Of a stretch of 64,000 bases of DNA, positions 34,593 through 43,588 are shown piece after piece. The stretch is from Rhodoblastus sp963736175 (GTDB lineage Bacteria > Pseudomonadota > Alphaproteobacteria > Rhizobiales > Beijerinckiaceae). The notes below the pieces were generated by a model. It did not search any database and was not told where the DNA came from. It was given only the letters and a program-made list of their open reading frames with translations. A program made the translations under genes and the position numbers. The stretch is from the NCBI GenBank assembly GCA_963736175.1, contig CAVTNU010000005.1:248001-312000 (forward strand). The letters run 5' to 3'. Positions within the stretch are counted from its first letter, which is position 1. Each line of letters begins with the position of its first letter.

Positions 34593-36230
34593 TCAGAAAA
34601 TGTGCCTGAAGATCCAGTAGAGCGAGCCGGACAAGATCATCGCGGCGGGCAGGGTCAGAACCCAGGCGGCGGCCAGATTGCGGATCGTCGACATTTGAAT
34701 GCCGGAGCCATTGGCCGCCATCGTGCCCGCCACGCCGGAAGAAAGGACGTGAGTGGTCGAGACCGGCAGGCCGAAACCGTCGGCGGCGCCGATCGTCGCC
34801 ATCGCCACGAGTTCGGCCGCCGCGCCCTGGGCATAGGTCAGGTGCGTCTTGCCGATCTTTTCGCCGACCGTGACCACGATGCGCTTCCAACCGACCATCG
34901 TGCCAAGGCCGAGGGCGATGGCGACGGTGATCTTCACCCAGGTCGGGATGAATTTGGTCGCCTGATCGAGCGACTTTTTGTAGGAATTGAGCGTCGCGAC
35001 TTCATCCTTAGACAATTCGCTCGCCTTGTCCTTCATCAGGAAGCGAATGGCTTCGGAGGCGAGATACATGTCGTTACGCGTGTTGCCGACCATTTCGAAC
35101 GGCACCTTGGCGATCGAGCCATAGCTCTTGACCTGCCCGGAAATGCCGTCGACCAGCACGGCGAGCGAAGGATAGGTGCCTTCGTTCAGTTCATGCTTGG
35201 CGACATAGGCGGTCACGGCCGGGCGCGGATCGCCGAGCACCGAATAGCCAGACGCTTTATTGTCGATGATTTTCGCGGCCGCAGCGGAGGTTTGCTCAAA
35301 CGTGGCGATCGAGCTCTGCGGCAGCGACTTGTTCAAGGCGTAGGACGTCGGCACCGTACCGATCAGGATCAGCATGATGAGGCCCATACCCTTTTGCCCG
35401 TCGTTCGAGCCATGGGCGAAGGACACGCCGGTGCAGGTGAAAATCAACAAAGCCCGGATCCACAACGGCGGCTTAGCCGGCGAACCATCCGCGCGGGCTT
35501 TCGGCTCGGCGTAAAGTTCGGGGCGTTTCACCAGGAGCTTGGCCAGATAGAGCAGAGCGGCGGCGCAGATGAAGCCGACGAGCGGCGACAGGACCAGCGC
35601 GTAGCCGATTTCGGTCGCCTTGCCCCAGTCCACACCCGACGTGCCGTCGCGCCCGCGCATAAGCGCGTTTGCGACGCCGACGCCGATGATCGAACCGATC
35701 AGCGTATGCGAGGAGGAAGCTGGCAATCCAAGCAGCCAGGTGCCAAGATTCCAGATGATCGCCGCGATCAGCAGCGCGAAGACCATCGCAAAGCCTGCTT
35801 CCGAGCCGACTTGCAGGATCAGTTCGACCGGCAACAGCGAAACGATGCCGAAGGCCACGACGCCGGTCGAGGTCAGAACGCCGAGGAAGTTGAAAAAACC
35901 CGACCAGACGACGGCGATCGGCGCCGGCAGCGAGTGGGTATAGATGACAGTCGCCACCGCATTGGCGGTGTCATGGAAACCGTTGACGAATTCAAAACCG
36001 AGCGCGATCACCAGCGCAACGCCAAGCAGCACGAATGGCCCGATGCTCGCGATACGGGCGTCCGGGCCGAGGTCGGCGTATATCGACCAGCCGGCGAAGG
36101 CGAGCGCCGCGACGACCACCGCGAAAAACAGGAAAACCGCCTTGGGATCAGCAGGATGATCGAGGCGCGGCCGCGCAACGGGCGCGGCGTCGGCCGGGGT
36201 CTCGACGGACGCAACGGAAGCCATGGACAT
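34593..36230 (-). CDS. pit: Low-affinity inorganic phosphate transporter, Pit family
   Basis: A 545-residue polytopic transporter. Both copies of the PiT signature are present: GFEFVNGFHDTANAVATVIY and FAHGSNDGQKGMG, as are LPASSSHTLIGS and LPVSTTHVLSSGVAG. The long hydrophilic centre with a helical segment is usual for this class of PiT proteins. ATG 36230 is chosen because GAGGAAC precedes it at the right distance; the frame could begin at 36245. A Pho-box-like array lies just upstream and a strong terminator just downstream. Confidence 0.93.
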   Translation of the reverse strand: MSMASVASVETPADAAPVARPRLDHPADPKAVFLFFAVVVAALAFAGWSIYADLGPDARIASIGPFVLLGVALVIALGFEFVNGFHDTANAVATVIYTHSLPAPIAVVWSGFFNFLGVLTSTGVVAFGIVSLLPVELILQVGSEAGFAMVFALLIAAIIWNLGTWLLGLPASSSHTLIGSIIGVGVANALMRGRDGTSGVDWGKATEIGYALVLSPLVGFICAAALLYLAKLLVKRPELYAEPKARADGSPAKPPLWIRALLIFTCTGVSFAHGSNDGQKGMGLIMLILIGTVPTSYALNKSLPQSSIATFEQTSAAAAKIIDNKASGYSVLGDPRPAVTAYVAKHELNEGTYPSLAVLVDGISGQVKSYGSIAKVPFEMVGNTRNDMYLASEAIRFLMKDKASELSKDEVATLNSYKKSLDQATKFIPTWVKITVAIALGLGTMVGWKRIVVTVGEKIGKTHLTYAQGAAAELVAMATIGAADGFGLPVSTTHVLSSGVAGTMAANGSGIQMSTIRNLAAAWVLTLPAAMILSGSLYWIFRHIF

Positions 36231-36269
36231 CGTTTGGTTCCTCATAACGAAAAAAGGCTATGGGGTTAA

Positions 36270-36298
36270 ACGACAGCAAGATTGCAATGGTGTGACAA
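36270..36298 (-). promoter_or_regulatory. Candidate PhoB box upstream of pit
   Basis: On the minus strand three 7-base units are spaced exactly 11 bases apart: TTGTCAC, TTGCAAT and CTGTCGT. Pho boxes are 11-base direct repeats of a CTGTCAT-like heptamer. The middle unit is the weakest. The array ends about 40 bases before the chosen pit start, a workable distance for a PhoB-activated promoter with a poor -35. Confidence 0.5.
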
Positions 36299-36308
36299 AA
36301 CCGGTCCC

Positions 36309-36334
36309 GCCCGCCGGAGGCGCGGGCGGCGGGC
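36309..36334 (-). terminator. Possible terminator after the GMC oxidoreductase gene
   Basis: An 8-base GC stem (GCCCGCCG / CGGCGGGC) with a 10-base loop lies just after the oxidoreductase stop. The only T-run (four T) follows eight bases further on the minus strand, so termination may be weak. Confidence 0.35.
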
Positions 36335-36350
36335 GCGAACGCGAGACCGC

Positions 36351-37949
36351 TTATCCGCGGACTTCGGCGCGGATCATGTCGGCGGCCTTCTCGGCGATCA
36401 TGATCGTCGGCGCGTTGGTGTTGCCGCCGATCAACTCGGGCATGATCGAGGCGTCGACGACGCGCAGGCCCGAAAGACCGCGCGCCTTCAGGCTTGAATC
36501 GACGACCGCGCCCGCGTCCTCGCCCATCCGGCAAGTTCCCGCCGGATGGTAGACGGTGTCGACGCGCGCGCGCAGCACCGCCTTGATGTCGGCGTCGGTT
36601 CTGACGTCCGCGGTATAAAGATCGCGCCTCGCCATTTGCGCGAACGCCGGCGCGTCGAGCAACCGGCGCGTCATTTTATAGCCGGCGACCATGTCCTCGA
36701 TGTCCCGCGGGTCGCCCAGAAAATTCGGATCGATCAGCGGCGCCGAGCGATAATCGGCGTCGGCAAGGCGCACCGAGCCACGGCTTTTCGGCCGCAACAG
36801 ACAGAAATGGCAGGAATAGCCGTGCGCCATTCTGAGCTTGCGGGCGTGATCCTCGACCAGGGCGATGACGAAATGCAATTGAATGTCCGGTTCGCCAAGC
36901 TCCGGCCGCGACTTGAGAAAGCCGCCGGCCTCGGCGAAATTGGTGGTGACCATGCCGCGCCGCTCGCGGCGGAAACGGCGGATTTCCCTTGCGAAGCGGA
37001 GCGCGCCCGCCAAGCTGAGGCCGAGCAGGTTGTCGTCTTGCGTCGAAAAGCCGAAGATGAAATCGGGATGATCCTGCAAGTTCTGGCCGACGCCGGGCGC
37101 ATCGACGACGACCTCGACGCCATGCGCGCGCAGGGCCTCCGCCGGTCCGACGCCCGAGAGCATGAGAATTTGCGGGGTTTGAAAGGCGCCCGCCGACAGA
37201 ATGACTTCGCGTCGCGCGCGTATTGTCCGATGCTGGCCGTTCTGCTCGTATTCGGCGCCGACCGCCGTGCGGCCCTCGAACAGAATGCGTTTGACGCGCG
37301 CGCCCGTCTCGACGCGCAGATTGGGCCGCTTGCCCAAATGGGGATGCAGGTAGGCGCGCGCCGCGCTGCAGCGTTCGCCGTTCTTCTGCGTCACCTGATA
37401 GATCCCGAGCCCTTCCTGTTCGCCGGCGTTGAAGTCGTCGCGCAAAGGCAATTGCGCCTGACGCGCCGCATCGCGATATATTTCGTGGAAGGGATTGTCG
37501 GTGCGCGAATGCGCGACATTGAGCGGGCCGCCGTGGCCATGACGCTCGTCGGCGAAATCCTCATTGTTCTCGGATTTTTTGAAATAGGGCAGGACATCGT
37601 CAAAGGACCAGCCGCGCGCGCCCGCCGCCGCCCAACGATCATAGTCGCTGACCGCGCCTCTGATATAAACCATGGCGTTGATCGCCGACGATCCGCCAAG
37701 CGCCTTGCCGCGCGGCTGATAGCCTCGCCGTCCGCCGAGACCGGCTTGGGGAACGGTGCTGAAGGCCCAATTGTTCAGCTTCGTCGGAACCATCAGAGCG
37801 CCGGCGACCGGCGTCTCAACGACCCAGCTGTCGCCGCGACCGCCCGCCTCCAGCAACGCGACTGAGCAACCTGGATCCTCGCTCAAGCGCGCCGCGACGA
37901 CGCAACCCGCCGAGCCGCCGCCCAAAACGAGATAATCGCATCCGTCCAT
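36351..37949 (-). CDS. GMC-family FAD oxidoreductase (choline/alcohol dehydrogenase type)
   Basis: A 532-residue flavoenzyme starting at ATG 37949 after GGGGGAAG. The Rossmann motif is VLGGGSAGCVVAARLSED, the GMC signature 1 region is YQPRGKALGGSSAINAMVYI, signature 2 is SAGAFQTPQILMLSGVGP, and the active-site region is VYHPAGTCRMGE with a later GNTNAPTIMIAEKAADMI. Relatives oxidise choline, polyethylene glycol or alkyl alcohols. Without neighbouring betaine genes the substrate is open. Length is normal for the family. Confidence 0.88.
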   Translation of the reverse strand: MDGCDYLVLGGGSAGCVVAARLSEDPGCSVALLEAGGRGDSWVVETPVAGALMVPTKLNNWAFSTVPQAGLGGRRGYQPRGKALGGSSAINAMVYIRGAVSDYDRWAAAGARGWSFDDVLPYFKKSENNEDFADERHGHGGPLNVAHSRTDNPFHEIYRDAARQAQLPLRDDFNAGEQEGLGIYQVTQKNGERCSAARAYLHPHLGKRPNLRVETGARVKRILFEGRTAVGAEYEQNGQHRTIRARREVILSAGAFQTPQILMLSGVGPAEALRAHGVEVVVDAPGVGQNLQDHPDFIFGFSTQDDNLLGLSLAGALRFAREIRRFRRERRGMVTTNFAEAGGFLKSRPELGEPDIQLHFVIALVEDHARKLRMAHGYSCHFCLLRPKSRGSVRLADADYRSAPLIDPNFLGDPRDIEDMVAGYKMTRRLLDAPAFAQMARRDLYTADVRTDADIKAVLRARVDTVYHPAGTCRMGEDAGAVVDSSLKARGLSGLRVVDASIMPELIGGNTNAPTIMIAEKAADMIRAEVRG

Positions 37950-38039
37950 TTGCTTCCCCCAGACGCTGCATTTTTTTGCAAGTCTTGCCCGGGAGAACGG
38001 TTTACACAAGAACTTTTTTGGCCCGCCTGCGGCTTGCGC

Positions 38040-39653
38040 CTATCGCGCTTCGGCGAGCTTGCCGACGGCGAGCGCCATGTCTTCGAACAAGCCCCGCCAA
38101 TCCTGATCGGCGCCGCGCCGGAACAGGCGCATGGTCGGATACCAGGGGCTGTCCTGACGCTCCAGCAGCCAACGCCATTCGGCCACAGGTTTGAGCGCGA
38201 CGAAGGTCGGGCGCGCCAGCGCGCCGGCGAGATGGGCGATCGACGTGTCGCAGGAAACGATGAGATCAAGCGCGTTCATGACCGCCGGCGTATCGGCGAA
38301 CGCCTGCCCGCCGCCGTCGAAATCTTCGCCGAGGCTTTCGACCCTGCCCGCCATCCCGCTATTGGCGATCTGTTCCGCGCCAAAGCCCTTTTGCAGGCTG
38401 ATGAGGCGCACACCGGGAATTTCCGCCAACGGCGCCATGGCGTCGAGCTGAAAGGATCGGCGCGGATCGACGCGAAAATCGGCGTTGCCTTGCCAGCACA
38501 GGCCGATCTTGAAACCTTCGCCGCCAATCCGCTCGCGCCATTTAGCGATGGCCGCGTCGTCGGCGTGAAGATAGGGCGTCTGCGCCGGAATCGTGTCGAG
38601 CCGCGTCGCGAAGGCGCGCGGCAGACTACTCAACGCGATCTGGAAGTCGAATTCCACGTTGGAGTCGACGCCGCCGACAAGCGTGGTCCCGCACGCCGTC
38701 ATCGCCGCCAAACCGTGCAGCTTCTTATCGCAGAGAAACGTGACATCGCCGCCGCGTTGTCGCAACAAAGGCAGATAACGGATGAATTGGATGGTGTCGC
38801 CGAAGGCGTGATCGTTGACCACGAGAATTCGTTTGCCCGCCACCGGCTCGCCGCGCCAGGACGCGAAACGATCCATCAATCGGTTGATCGGCCTCTCGTC
38901 ACGCCCCCAACGAAATTCATAGCCGTCCCACCCTTCGACAAAACGACCGAGTTGCAGCAGCAGACAGCCGCGGTTGGAGAGCGCTTCGTGCGAGTCCGGA
39001 TCTAGTTCGAGCGCGGCGTCGAACGACGCCAACGCGTCGTCAAACCGGCCCAGTTCCTTCAGCACGATGCCCCTGCCGCAAAGCGCGGCGCTGTAACCTT
39101 TGCGGAGCGTGAGCGCCTTGTCGTACGCGGCCAACGCCAGCTCGAACTCGCCAAGCCGCATCAGCGCATTGCCCATATTATGCGCCGCTTGCGCCAAATC
39201 GGGCTGCAAGCGCAGAGCCGTCTTGTAGGACTCCAATGCGTCCTTGAGGCGTCCGACGTCAAAAAACGCGGCGCCGCGATTGCAGAAAATTCGCGCGTCG
39301 CCCGGACGAAGCGCCGCCGCGCGATCGTAAGACTCCAAAGCCTCGTCAGCCCGCCGCCCTTTCATCAAAAGATTGGCGCGATTGAACCAGGCGTCGGCCA
39401 GATCCGGCGCCAGCGACAACGCCTTCGTATAGAAGTTCAGCGCCGCGTCGGCGAAACCCTTGTCGCGCAGAATGTCAGCCCCGGCGCAGAGCGCGTCAGG
39501 ATAATCCGGTTTTTCACGCAAGGCGGCGTCGTAGAGACCGATGGCTTCATCAAGCCGCCCTTGCGCGCGCGAGGTGTTCGCCCGCGCGAAATAGCTTCGC
39601 GCCCTTGCCTCTGACTCCAGTTCCCAACTGCGCAGCGCGCCGCCTTTCGCCAT
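38040..39653 (-). CDS. TPR protein with C-terminal glycosyltransferase-like domain
   Basis: A 537-residue protein. Residues about 15-240 are six or seven tetratricopeptide repeats (for example AIGLYDAALREKPDYPDALC and ALESYKTALRLQPDLAQAAH). From about 245 (GRFVEGWDGYEFRWGRDE) there is a GT9/GT41-like domain, with KRILVVNDHAFGDTIQFIRY, KIGLCWQGNADFRVDPRRSF, LISLQKGFGAEQI and LDLIVSCDTSIAHLAGALA. Such TPR-transferase proteins are common beside flagellar genes and may glycosylate flagellin or other surface proteins. That role is inferred only from position here. Confidence 0.75.
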   Translation of the reverse strand: MAKGGALRSWELESEARARSYFARANTSRAQGRLDEAIGLYDAALREKPDYPDALCAGADILRDKGFADAALNFYTKALSLAPDLADAWFNRANLLMKGRRADEALESYDRAAALRPGDARIFCNRGAAFFDVGRLKDALESYKTALRLQPDLAQAAHNMGNALMRLGEFELALAAYDKALTLRKGYSAALCGRGIVLKELGRFDDALASFDAALELDPDSHEALSNRGCLLLQLGRFVEGWDGYEFRWGRDERPINRLMDRFASWRGEPVAGKRILVVNDHAFGDTIQFIRYLPLLRQRGGDVTFLCDKKLHGLAAMTACGTTLVGGVDSNVEFDFQIALSSLPRAFATRLDTIPAQTPYLHADDAAIAKWRERIGGEGFKIGLCWQGNADFRVDPRRSFQLDAMAPLAEIPGVRLISLQKGFGAEQIANSGMAGRVESLGEDFDGGGQAFADTPAVMNALDLIVSCDTSIAHLAGALARPTFVALKPVAEWRWLLERQDSPWYPTMRLFRRGADQDWRGLFEDMALAVGKLAEAR

Positions 39654-39696
39654 CGATAGTTCCTTAAGAAAACGGAGCGCGAAGAGCCTTGGGACG

Positions 39697-40479
39697 TCAG
39701 GTCCCGCCCAACTTGAGGCCCTGCAAACTCATTAACAAAGAGGTGCTGAAGCCGGACGACTGACCCGACACCAGATTGACGATGCTGGACGACGAACTGC
39801 TGCTTGAACTGTTCTGCGCATCATATTGAGCGGAGAAGCGTTCAAGGAACTGCTGCGTCTTGGTCGGATCCTGGAAATCCGAAAATTTCAGCAGATTGTT
39901 GAGCTGCGAGGCCTGTATGTCGATGTTCTCCATCGACGTGTATGACGAGATGCCAAGCGTCGTCTGAACCACGGTCAGCAGGTTCTTGTCCGCGAGGATG
40001 GAATAGCCGTCGGTGATGTTCGAGGCGTTCTGCTGAAAATAGAGCGCAAGCTGAACGCCAGGGTTTTGCTGGCCCTCGTTGGTTTCGAGCTGTTGCGTCA
40101 CATAATTGTTGACGACGTCAGTCGACGCCGCCGCGGAAGACGTCGTGCTGGCGCCGTTGGCGGCGAAATTGAACGCCTTCGCCAACGCCAGAATGTTCGG
40201 GTTGCCGAGCGTATTGGCGAGCGCTGTCGCGCTGGAGACGCCCTGTTGGAGCACTTGCTTGATCAGGCCCTTGGCGTAGGTCATGTCGCTCAGGCCAAAA
40301 GCGGTCATCGCGTAGTTGAATATCTGCGTATTGTTGACGAACTGATCGACCGACTTGATGTTGCCGATGTTCGCCTGAAAATATTTCGTCGCCTGCTCAA
40401 CGCTCGGGCTCGAAGCCGTCATCTGCTGATAGCGCGAAAGATTATTGGAAATAGACAGATACGTCGAAAACGTGCTCAT
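39697..40479 (-). CDS. DUF1217 protein of the flagellar locus
   Basis: A 260-residue protein starting MSTFSTYLSISNNLSRY, with repeated segments of the DUF1217 type (VEQATKYFQANIGNIKSVDQ, FVNNTQIFNYAMTAFGLSDM, LNNLLKFSDFQDP). A run of ten serines lies near residue 220. DUF1217 proteins occur in alphaproteobacterial flagellar clusters. Their Ser/Thr/Asn-rich composition resembles rod, hook and junction proteins, so a structural or secreted role is likely but unproved. Divergent from flgE. Confidence 0.7.
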   Translation of the reverse strand: MSTFSTYLSISNNLSRYQQMTASSPSVEQATKYFQANIGNIKSVDQFVNNTQIFNYAMTAFGLSDMTYAKGLIKQVLQQGVSSATALANTLGNPNILALAKAFNFAANGASTTSSAAASTDVVNNYVTQQLETNEGQQNPGVQLALYFQQNASNITDGYSILADKNLLTVVQTTLGISSYTSMENIDIQASQLNNLLKFSDFQDPTKTQQFLERFSAQYDAQNSSSSSSSSSIVNLVSGQSSGFSTSLLMSLQGLKLGGT

Positions 40480-40786
40480 GGCCGCCGCCCCTTCCAGCGG
40501 GAATTCACGATTGAACCCCGTCCATGCGTTCAGTCGCCGCGATCAGGCGCGCCGAAACGCCGAAGCTTACCGCCACTATGACCATCGCAAGCTTGCCCCA
40601 GCCTTGCATCAGCCAATGACGACCTTTGCAAAAAGTTAACATCGCCGCTACGCCGCCAAGTTTTTTAGCAAGATCGTTAACGCAACCTCAACAAGATTGA
40701 CCCAGGATTCGCACCAAAGCCTTTGCCAGTTTCGCGCAAGCCAGAAGTGCGACAACTGATGCTACATGTAAGCAGGAGCTAAAAAT
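40480..40786. other. Divergent intergenic region upstream of flgE
   Basis: The 307 bases hold no convincing gene. Two GTTAAC sequences (40635-40640 and 40676-40681) are 41 bases apart in an A/T-richer part, and a CAGGAGC ribosome site precedes flgE. The flagellar promoter should be here, but I cannot identify its sigma factor. Confidence 0.35.
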
Positions 40787-42064
40787 ATGGGCATTTACGA
40801 CGCCATGAACGCCAGCGTCACCGGTATGACCGCGCAGGCGAACTACTTATCGAATATTTCGCAGAACATGGCGAACTCCAACACGGTCGGCTATAAAGAA
40901 GCCGACACCCAATTCGCCACGCTCGTCGATCAGGCGGCCGTCGGCCAGACCTCGGCGGGCGGCGTGATGGTCGAAACGCGCAACGCCATCGCCCAGCAGG
41001 GCACGCTCGAGTCGACGTCCTCCTCGACCGATCTGGCCATCAACGGCAACGGCTTCTTCGTCGTCTCCGACACGTCCGGCGCTAGTTACCTCACCCGCGC
41101 CGGCTCCTTCGTCACCGACGCCAACGGCAACCTGGTCAATTCGGCCGGCTTCAAATTGATGGGTTATCCGATCGCCAGCAACGGCGTCACCGGCATGACC
41201 GTCAATTCGCTGGCGAATATGCAAGTCATCAATATCAACAGCTCCTCGCTGCAAGCGACGCCCTCGACCAGCGGCACGTTCACGGCCAACCTGCCGGCCG
41301 CCGACGCCGTCGTCGCCGCCGCCAACCTGCCTTCGGCCAACCTCGCGACATCGACATATAGCGAAAAAACATCCATCGTCGCCTATGACGATCTCGGCAC
41401 CGCCCATACGCTCGACGTCTATCTCTCCAATACCGGCCCCGACGCTTCGGGCAACCCGACCTGGAGCGTTTCGGTCTATGATCACGCCGGCGCCAACGCG
41501 ACGTCCGGCAATTTTCCCTATTCGTCAGCCGCTTTGACGAACCAGACACTCGCGTTCAGCCCCACCACAGGCCAGCTCACCTCCGGCAGCCCGCTCACGT
41601 TCACCGTGCTCGGCGGTGCCTCGCTGTCGCTCAATATGGGATCGACAACGCAATTGGCCGGCTCGTTCTCGGTCACCAACGCCAACGTCAACGGCAACGC
41701 CGCCTCCGCCGTGCAATCGGTGAACATCGGCACGGACGGAACGGTCTCGTACCAGCTCGCCAATGGATCGAGCGTCGCCGTCTATAAAATTCCGCTGGCC
41801 GACGTACCCGCGCCGGACGAAATGACCGTGCAAACGGGCGACGTCTATTCGCCCAACATGCAATCGGGAAATTTGACCGTCAATACCGCCGGCACGGCGG
41901 GCCTCGGCACGATTAATTCCAGCGAGCTTGAACAATCGACGGTCGATGTCGCGACCGAGCTGACCAACATGATCATCGCCCAACGCGGTTATCAGGCCAA
42001 TTCACAGGTGTTCAAAAGCGCCGCCGATCTGATGAGCACGCTCATCAATCTGAATCTCGCCTGA
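40787..42064 (+). CDS. flgE: Flagellar hook protein FlgE
   Basis: A 425-residue hook subunit. The N-terminal rod/hook motif (MGIYDAMNASVTGMTAQANYLSNISQ... with NMANSNTVGYK) and the C-terminal motif (STVDVATELTNMIIAQRGYQANSQVFKSAADLM) frame a Ser/Thr-rich central domain. Exported by the flagellar type III system and polymerised into the hook. First gene of the flgE-flgK-flgL-flaF-flbT-flgD-fliQ-flhA-fliR series. Confidence 0.95.
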   Translation: MGIYDAMNASVTGMTAQANYLSNISQNMANSNTVGYKEADTQFATLVDQAAVGQTSAGGVMVETRNAIAQQGTLESTSSSTDLAINGNGFFVVSDTSGASYLTRAGSFVTDANGNLVNSAGFKLMGYPIASNGVTGMTVNSLANMQVININSSSLQATPSTSGTFTANLPAADAVVAAANLPSANLATSTYSEKTSIVAYDDLGTAHTLDVYLSNTGPDASGNPTWSVSVYDHAGANATSGNFPYSSAALTNQTLAFSPTTGQLTSGSPLTFTVLGGASLSLNMGSTTQLAGSFSVTNANVNGNAASAVQSVNIGTDGTVSYQLANGSSVAVYKIPLADVPAPDEMTVQTGDVYSPNMQSGNLTVNTAGTAGLGTINSSELEQSTVDVATELTNMIIAQRGYQANSQVFKSAADLMSTLINLNLA

Positions 42065-42086
42065 CGCCTGAAGCAGGAATCTTGTT

Positions 42087-43586
42087 ATGAGTTTGTCTTC
42101 GGCCTGGAATGTCGCCTCGTCGTCGCTCACGACGAATTCGGCATTGACGTCAGTCGTCTCGCGAAATATCTCGGGCGCGCAAAACGCGTCCGGATATTAC
42201 TCGACCAAGGTCGGCAACGTCGTCACCGGTCCAAACGGCGCGACGATCGTCGCGTCGATTACCGACACGACCAACAACACATTATTCAACGCCATGCTGT
42301 CGAGCACATCGGCCAACAGTTCGGCGCAAGCCCTGTCGGACGGTTTGACGCAGTTACAGCAAACCGTCACCGATTCGACGTCGAGTTCGTCCACGACGTC
42401 GACGTCCAGCGCAACATCGCCGTCCGCCCTAATATCCAACCTGCAAACGGCCTTGCAGACCTATTCCGCCGCGCCGAGCAACAGCGGCGCGGCGCAAGCC
42501 GTCATTTCCTCGGCGCAAGCCCTGGCGACAGGACTGAACAATGCGACGGCCACCGTCCAGCAGACGCGCGAGACGGCGGACCAAAACATCGCGACCGACG
42601 TCGGCGATGTGAATTCGCTGCTCTCGCAATTCCAGCAGGTCAACAACCAGATCGTCACCGGAACAGCCTCCGGCGCCGACCTTTCCGACGCGCTCGACCA
42701 GCGCAGCACCATCCTGCAAAGCCTCTCCAAGGACATCGGCATCACAACGACGACAAGTCCGAACGGCGGCATGCAGATCTATACCGACAGCGGCGTGACT
42801 TTGTTCAATACGATCCCCGCCGACGTCACTTTTTCGCCGACCACGACCTATACGGCCGGCGTGCCGGGCAACGCCGTCTACGTCAACGGGCAGCCGATCA
42901 CCGGCGCCGGCGCGATCATGCCGATTCAGTCCGGCGCCATCGCCGGTCTGGCTCAGTTGCGCGACCAGACCGCGACCCAGTATCAGAGCCAACTCGACGA
43001 AATTGCCGGCAGCCTGGTCAACGCATTCGGCGAAACCGGCCAGACGGCCGCGACCTCGTCAACCACCTTGCCGGGCCTGTTCACCTATGCCGGCGCGACC
43101 AGCGTTCCGGGCTCGACGCTCGTCAGCGGTCTTGCCGGCCAGATCGATGTCAACGCGGCCATCGACCCAAGCCAGGGCGGCAACATATCGCTGTTGCAGA
43201 ACGGCGGCGTCAACGGCGCCGCCTATGTCTACAATACGACCGGCGCGGCGGGTTATACCGATCGCATTCAATCGTTGATCTCGGGGCTCTCCTCAAACCA
43301 GAGCTTCGACCCAAGCGGCGGCATTTCCGGGCAGCAGGGCGTAACCAGCTACGCCTCCGCCTCCGTTTCCTGGCTCGACGCCGCCTACCAGTCGGCGAGC
43401 AGCAACGCCACCTATCAGAGCACCCTGTCTTCGCAGGCTTCGCAGGCGCTCTCCAACGCCACGGGGGTCAATATCGACTCGCAAATGTCGAAAATGCTCG
43501 AACTTGAAAATTCCTATCAGGCTTCGGCCAAGATGATCGCCACGATCAACACGATGTTCGGCAATCTCTTGCAAGCGGTAATGTAG
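42087..43586 (+). CDS. flgK: Hook-filament junction protein FlgK (HAP1)
   Basis: A 499-residue junction protein, 22 bases after flgE. The N-terminal helix SLSSAWNVASSSLTTNSALTS with the NISGAQNASGYYSTKVG segment matches FlgK. Its C-terminus (MSKMLELENSYQASAKMIATINTMF) has the helix shared with FlgE and FlgL. The centre contains DLSDALDQRSTILQSLSKDIGI, a FlgK hallmark. It caps the hook and joins FlgL at the hook-filament boundary. Confidence 0.94.
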   Translation: MSLSSAWNVASSSLTTNSALTSVVSRNISGAQNASGYYSTKVGNVVTGPNGATIVASITDTTNNTLFNAMLSSTSANSSAQALSDGLTQLQQTVTDSTSSSSTTSTSSATSPSALISNLQTALQTYSAAPSNSGAAQAVISSAQALATGLNNATATVQQTRETADQNIATDVGDVNSLLSQFQQVNNQIVTGTASGADLSDALDQRSTILQSLSKDIGITTTTSPNGGMQIYTDSGVTLFNTIPADVTFSPTTTYTAGVPGNAVYVNGQPITGAGAIMPIQSGAIAGLAQLRDQTATQYQSQLDEIAGSLVNAFGETGQTAATSSTTLPGLFTYAGATSVPGSTLVSGLAGQIDVNAAIDPSQGGNISLLQNGGVNGAAYVYNTTGAAGYTDRIQSLISGLSSNQSFDPSGGISGQQGVTSYASASVSWLDAAYQSASSNATYQSTLSSQASQALSNATGVNIDSQMSKMLELENSYQASAKMIATINTMFGNLLQAVM

Positions 43587-43588
43587 CC

